Positions 7,232 through 9,548 of a DNA stretch of 9,548 bases are shown here, piece after piece; the stretch's first letter is position 1, and each line of letters starts with the position of its first letter. Location: positions 1-9,548 of the forward strand of contig JAHHUA010000060.1 in NCBI GenBank assembly GCA_020024235.1. The letters are read 5' to 3'. The position numbers were made by a program, and so were the translations under genes. Below the pieces are notes generated by a model. That model had not been told where the DNA came from, ran no database searches, and saw only the letters and a list, made by a program, of their open reading frames with translations. Origin of the DNA: Oscillospiraceae bacterium. Its GTDB lineage: Bacteria > Bacillota > Clostridia > Oscillospirales > Ruminococcaceae.

Positions 7232-8376
7232 TGAACTCCATACTCATTAAAAAAGGAAATATTTATCCTATGACAGATGAAGAAATGTTTGTGGGTGATA
7301 TTCTTATAAAAAACGGAAAAATCAGCAAAATCGCAAAGAATTTAGATGATAAAGCCGATGAAATCATAAATGCAGAAGGTCTTAATGTACTTCCGGGACT
7401 CATTGACGCTCACTCCCATTTAGGTCTTTTTGATTTTAATTCCGATAAGGGAAATGACGATGCCAATGAAATGACTAAGGAAAACACTCCTACTATGGAT
7501 GCAAGATATGGTGTGGATATTGATGTACCTGAATTTAAAAGTGCATATGAACATGGTATTACCACACTGTTGCTCACACCCGGCAGCGGCAATGTAATCT
7601 GTGGTTTGCCATTTGTTGCCAAAACTTATGGTGATAATATTTTTGATATGACTGTAAAAAATCCCTGTGCTCTTAAAATAGCACTTGGTGGAAACCCTAA
7701 AAATACATACGGAAGAAGAAGTCAGCTGCCTATGACAAGAATGGGTGTTGCTCATGTTTTGAGAGAAAAACTTAAAGAAGCCAAAAAATATATGGAAGCT
7801 AAAGATAAGGGTGAAAATCCACCGTATGACTGTGAACTGGAAGCAATGCTGCCTGCAATGAGAAAAGAAGTTCCGCTTAAAATACATTGTACACAATATG
7901 ATATGCTGACAGCTATTGAAATTGCCAAAGAATTTGATTTGCCTTTTTCTTTGGAACACGCATGGGGTGCTACAGATTACCTTGACGAAATCGTAGAAAG
8001 CGGATGTTCTATATGTTATGGACCTATTGCTACATATCGTTCACCCGGTGAAAGAAGAAAAATAGATGTTGAGGCTGTAAAAATGCTTGATGACAGAGGT
8101 GTAAATGTAGCTGTTATTACTGACTCTCCGATAGTTACCATTGAATCTCTTTATCATCATTTGGGTGAAGCTGTAAGAGAGGGCCTTGACATAAACAGAG
8201 GTCTTAGAATGATTACAATTAACCCTGCTAAAATTTTGGGTGTAGAAGACAGACTGGGAAGCCTTGAAGTAGGAAAAGATGCAGATATTGCAATTTTTGA
8301 CGGCTTGGTAGGTCTTGATACTGACGCCAAGGTTATTCATACAATTATTGATGGTAAAGTGGTTTATTCAAAGTAA
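7231..8376 (+). CDS. metal-dependent amidohydrolase, COG1228-like
   Basis: This is a 381-residue cytoplasmic hydrolase of the amidohydrolase superfamily. A beta-sandwich portion at the N terminus (about 1-55) and C terminus (about 340-381, DRLGSLEVGKDADIAIFDG) wraps a TIM barrel. Metal ligands are in place: HxH at His61 and His63 (IDAHSHLGL), His219 (LKIHCTQ), His243 (LEHAWGA) and Asp298 (ITDSP). Lys157 in GGNPKNTYG is a candidate for the carboxylated bridging lysine. The DANE motif (77-80) and the NPAKILG block (331-337) match the COG1228 'amidohydrolase/imidazolonepropionase-like' group. Some characterised COG1228 members cleave dipeptides (Xaa-Pro or Xaa-Arg/Lys types). That fits the peptide importer upstream, but does not settle the substrate here. 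GAGGTG (7217-7222) is the ribosome site. The ATG shares one base with the preceding stop, implying coupled translation with the pseudoenzyme. A strong terminator follows. Confidence 0.88.
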   Translation: MNSILIKKGNIYPMTDEEMFVGDILIKNGKISKIAKNLDDKADEIINAEGLNVLPGLIDAHSHLGLFDFNSDKGNDDANEMTKENTPTMDARYGVDIDVPEFKSAYEHGITTLLLTPGSGNVICGLPFVAKTYGDNIFDMTVKNPCALKIALGGNPKNTYGRRSQLPMTRMGVAHVLREKLKEAKKYMEAKDKGENPPYDCELEAMLPAMRKEVPLKIHCTQYDMLTAIEIAKEFDLPFSLEHAWGATDYLDEIVESGCSICYGPIATYRSPGERRKIDVEAVKMLDDRGVNVAVITDSPIVTIESLYHHLGEAVREGLDINRGLRMITINPAKILGVEDRLGSLEVGKDADIAIFDGLVGLDTDAKVIHTIIDGKVVYSK

Positions 8377-8386
8377 TTGCATTTAT

Positions 8387-8417
8387 AAAAAAGGTTCACG
8401 AAAGTGAGCCTTTTTTT
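8387..8417 (+). terminator. strong intrinsic terminator after the amidohydrolase pair
   Basis: GGTTCAC (8393-8399) pairs with GTGAGCC (8404-8410), with one G-U pair, around a GAAA tetraloop of the stable GNRA class. Six A's before the stem (8387-8392) pair with the uninterrupted seven-T run after it (8411-8417). It begins 10 bases after the stop codon. The flanking A and T tracts allow it to act on both strands. This closes the transporter-amidohydrolase transcription unit. Confidence 0.92.
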
Positions 8418-8459
8418 ATAAATAAAATAAAAATTTTAAGATTTTTAATATATTTCCCA

Positions 8460-8488
8460 TTGTTAAAGCCTAAAATTCAAAGTTTAAT
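8460..8488 (+). promoter_or_regulatory. second, weaker promoter candidate upstream of the last gene
   Basis: TTGTTA (8460-8465, 4 of 6) and TTTAAT (8483-8488, 5 of 6) are exactly 17 bases apart. The candidate lies in the 227-base gap between the amidohydrolase terminator and the last gene, which otherwise holds no open frame that I can support. It would give a leader of over 100 bases. In sequence this AT-rich it may be a chance match; the candidate at 8518-8546 is better placed. Confidence 0.25.
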
Positions 8489-8517
8489 ATAACTATGTTT
8501 TTATTTATTATTTAAAC

Positions 8518-8546
8518 TTGCCTTTTTATTAAAAAGGGAATATACT
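8518..8546 (+). promoter_or_regulatory. sigma-A type promoter for the last hydrolase gene
   Basis: TTGCCT (8518-8523, 4 of 6 to TTGACA) and TATACT (8541-8546, 5 of 6 to TATAAT) are separated by exactly 17 bases. The predicted start is near 8552-8553, leaving a leader of about 50 bases to the ATG at 8604. It lies downstream of a strong terminator, which makes an independent promoter necessary. The whole 17-base spacer minus its edges is palindromic (see the repeat at 8521-8537), so a regulator could sit on it. Confidence 0.6.
8521..8537. repeat. palindrome within the promoter of the last gene (operator candidate)
   Basis: CCTTTTT (8521-8527) and AAAAAGG (8531-8537) are perfect inverted arms around ATT. 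The element overlaps the last three bases of the -35 hexamer and fills most of the spacer. A protein bound there would block RNA polymerase, which is the geometry of a classical operator. It is not followed by a T-run, so it is not a terminator. The A/T-rich arms leave room for coincidence, although the terminal CC/GG pairs make it more specific than the leader repeat at 148-187. Confidence 0.4.
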
Positions 8547-8603
8547 CAAGATGTAAAAGCTACACAGTTAATTTAAAATATAATTATGATGGGAGAATTT
8601 TTT

Positions 8604-9500
8604 ATGAATGATTTTAAGGTATGGGACAGCCATGTGCATTTATTTCCTCCCGAAATTTATAACAACTGGGAAAAATATGCTGCACGGGACAAATGGTTTG
8701 GTATGCTTACCAAAAAACCGGAAAACGGCAAAGGTACGGAAGAAGCATGGGCTAATACAAAAGAGGCTTTGGAATGTGCTGACAAAGCGGGAATTTACGG
8801 ATTGGTTATGCAAGGCTGGTATTGGAATGATGAAGGTTTAATAAAAATGCACAATGATTATATGGCGGATATGATGAAATGCTACCCTGATCGTTTAAAG
8901 GGATTTCTTTGTATCAACCCAAAGTTTAAAGAAAAAGCCATAGAAGAAATTCAAAGATGTATAAAACTTGGATTTGACGGTATAGGGGAGTTAGGTCCCG
9001 GAGGAAACGGTTATGATTTTAATGACCCCGATTTTCTTGATGTAATTAAATGTGCAGAACATTATAATCTGCCTGTATGTATTCACTGCGGAGAACCGGT
9101 AGGCCATGTTTATCCCGGAAAAGATTTGACAAGTTTGGCACCAATCCCCGAACTTGTAAAAAATCACCCTGATTTAAAGCTTATTTTGGCTCATATGGGA
9201 GGCGGTTTGCCTTTTTATGAGATGAATCCCCGTTATCATAAGCATTTTAAAAATGTTTATTATGATACAGCGGCAAATCCTCTTTTATATGGAATACAGA
9301 GTTTTAGAGCAGTTATTTCCATGATAGGAAGTGAAAGACTTCTCTATGGCAGCGATTTTCCATTGCTTTTGTATCCCTCAAAATGCCGTGAAATGGATTT
9401 TAATATGTTTATAAACGACATAAAAAATAATGCCGGACTTTCCTATGAAGAATGGGAAAAAGTGATGGGCAACAATCTTTTGGAATTTTTGAAAAAATAA
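8604..9500 (+). CDS. metal-dependent TIM-barrel hydrolase, Amidohydrolase_2 family
   Basis: This is a 298-residue cytoplasmic enzyme of the Amidohydrolase_2 type (COG2159-like), a group that includes hydrolases and decarboxylases of the ACMSD kind. Metal-site residues appear intact: HxH in DSHVHLF (His10, His12), His161 (VCIHCGEP), His197 (LILAHMGGG) and Asp251 (LLYGSDFP). Glu129 (GIGELGPGG) is a further candidate on an inner strand. The length is normal. I chose the ATG at 8604 because GGGAG (8591-8595) lies 8 bases upstream. The in-frame ATGs at 8586 and 8589 have no ribosome site, and that site itself falls within their coding extension. It is not a paralogue of the two preceding proteins, as it lacks their beta-sandwich segment. 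It has its own promoter and a terminator-like hairpin at 9516-9545. The reaction (hydrolysis or decarboxylation) and the substrate cannot be decided from sequence. Confidence 0.87.
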   Translation: MNDFKVWDSHVHLFPPEIYNNWEKYAARDKWFGMLTKKPENGKGTEEAWANTKEALECADKAGIYGLVMQGWYWNDEGLIKMHNDYMADMMKCYPDRLKGFLCINPKFKEKAIEEIQRCIKLGFDGIGELGPGGNGYDFNDPDFLDVIKCAEHYNLPVCIHCGEPVGHVYPGKDLTSLAPIPELVKNHPDLKLILAHMGGGLPFYEMNPRYHKHFKNVYYDTAANPLLYGIQSFRAVISMIGSERLLYGSDFPLLLYPSKCREMDFNMFINDIKNNAGLSYEEWEKVMGNNLLEFLKK

Positions 9501-9515
9501 TTTTTAGATGAAATA

Positions 9516-9548
9516 CCGCTGTGAAATAACAGGATTTCACAGCGGATT
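9516..9548 (+). terminator. probable intrinsic terminator at the window edge
   Basis: CCGCTGTGAAAT (9516-9527) and ATTTCACAGCGG (9534-9545) form a perfect 12-base-pair stem around a six-base loop (AACAGG). It begins 16 bases after the stop of the last gene. Only ATT follows before the window ends, so the T-run that would confirm a terminator is cut off. The stem's length and its position after a gene make it the natural reading. Confidence 0.7.

Noticed and set aside
7420..7959. 179-codon open frame on the minus strand inside the second amidohydrolase gene
   Set aside because: Its translation is Phe/Cys/His-rich with no recognisable domain and no ribosome site. It is the reverse shadow of a well-supported coding region.
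8586..8603. Longer start for the last hydrolase at ATG 8586 or 8589
   Set aside because: No purine-rich site precedes them, whereas GGGAG at 8591-8595 is well spaced for ATG 8604, directly before the family's DSHVHLF motif.

Overview
The window is AT-rich (roughly 35-40% G+C by eye). It has dense same-strand gene packing, strong purine-rich ribosome binding sites (AAAGGA, GGAGG types), a lipoprotein signal with a Ser/Asn-rich linker, and Gram-positive-style hairpin terminators. All of this suggests a low-GC Firmicute, most likely an anaerobic member of the Clostridia. The taxonomic call is inference. All eight genes are on the plus strand. I see no mobile element, tRNA, rRNA or CRISPR.

Layout. 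1-269 is a noncoding AT-rich leader with an 11-bp inverted repeat and a weak promoter candidate. 270-4234 encodes the membrane and ATPase parts of a complete peptide-type (Opp/Dpp/App family) ABC importer: two permeases, then two ATPases with Fe-S-type cysteine quartets. 4286-6037 encodes its lipoprotein substrate-binding component, followed by a GC-rich hairpin terminator (6049-6084). 6119-8376 encodes two paralogous amidohydrolase-superfamily proteins that overlap by one base. A very clear terminator (8387-8417) closes this block. 8604-9500 is a separately promoted metal-dependent hydrolase of the Amidohydrolase_2 type, with its own terminator hairpin at the window edge.

How it fits together. 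The importer would capture a peptide-like compound at the outer membrane face and pump it in. The cytoplasmic hydrolases would then cleave it. Three details make this more than a routine opp operon. First, the first amidohydrolase has lost every recognisable metal ligand, while its overlapping partner keeps them all; this looks like an inactive subunit paired with an active one. Second, the binding protein appears to have a Tyr where OppA and DppA carry the Asp that holds the peptide's free amino group, so the cargo may not be an ordinary peptide. Third, the terminator between the transporter and the amidohydrolase pair, with no good promoter after it, suggests that the enzymes are made by read-through at a lower level. 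The substrate cannot be named from sequence alone.
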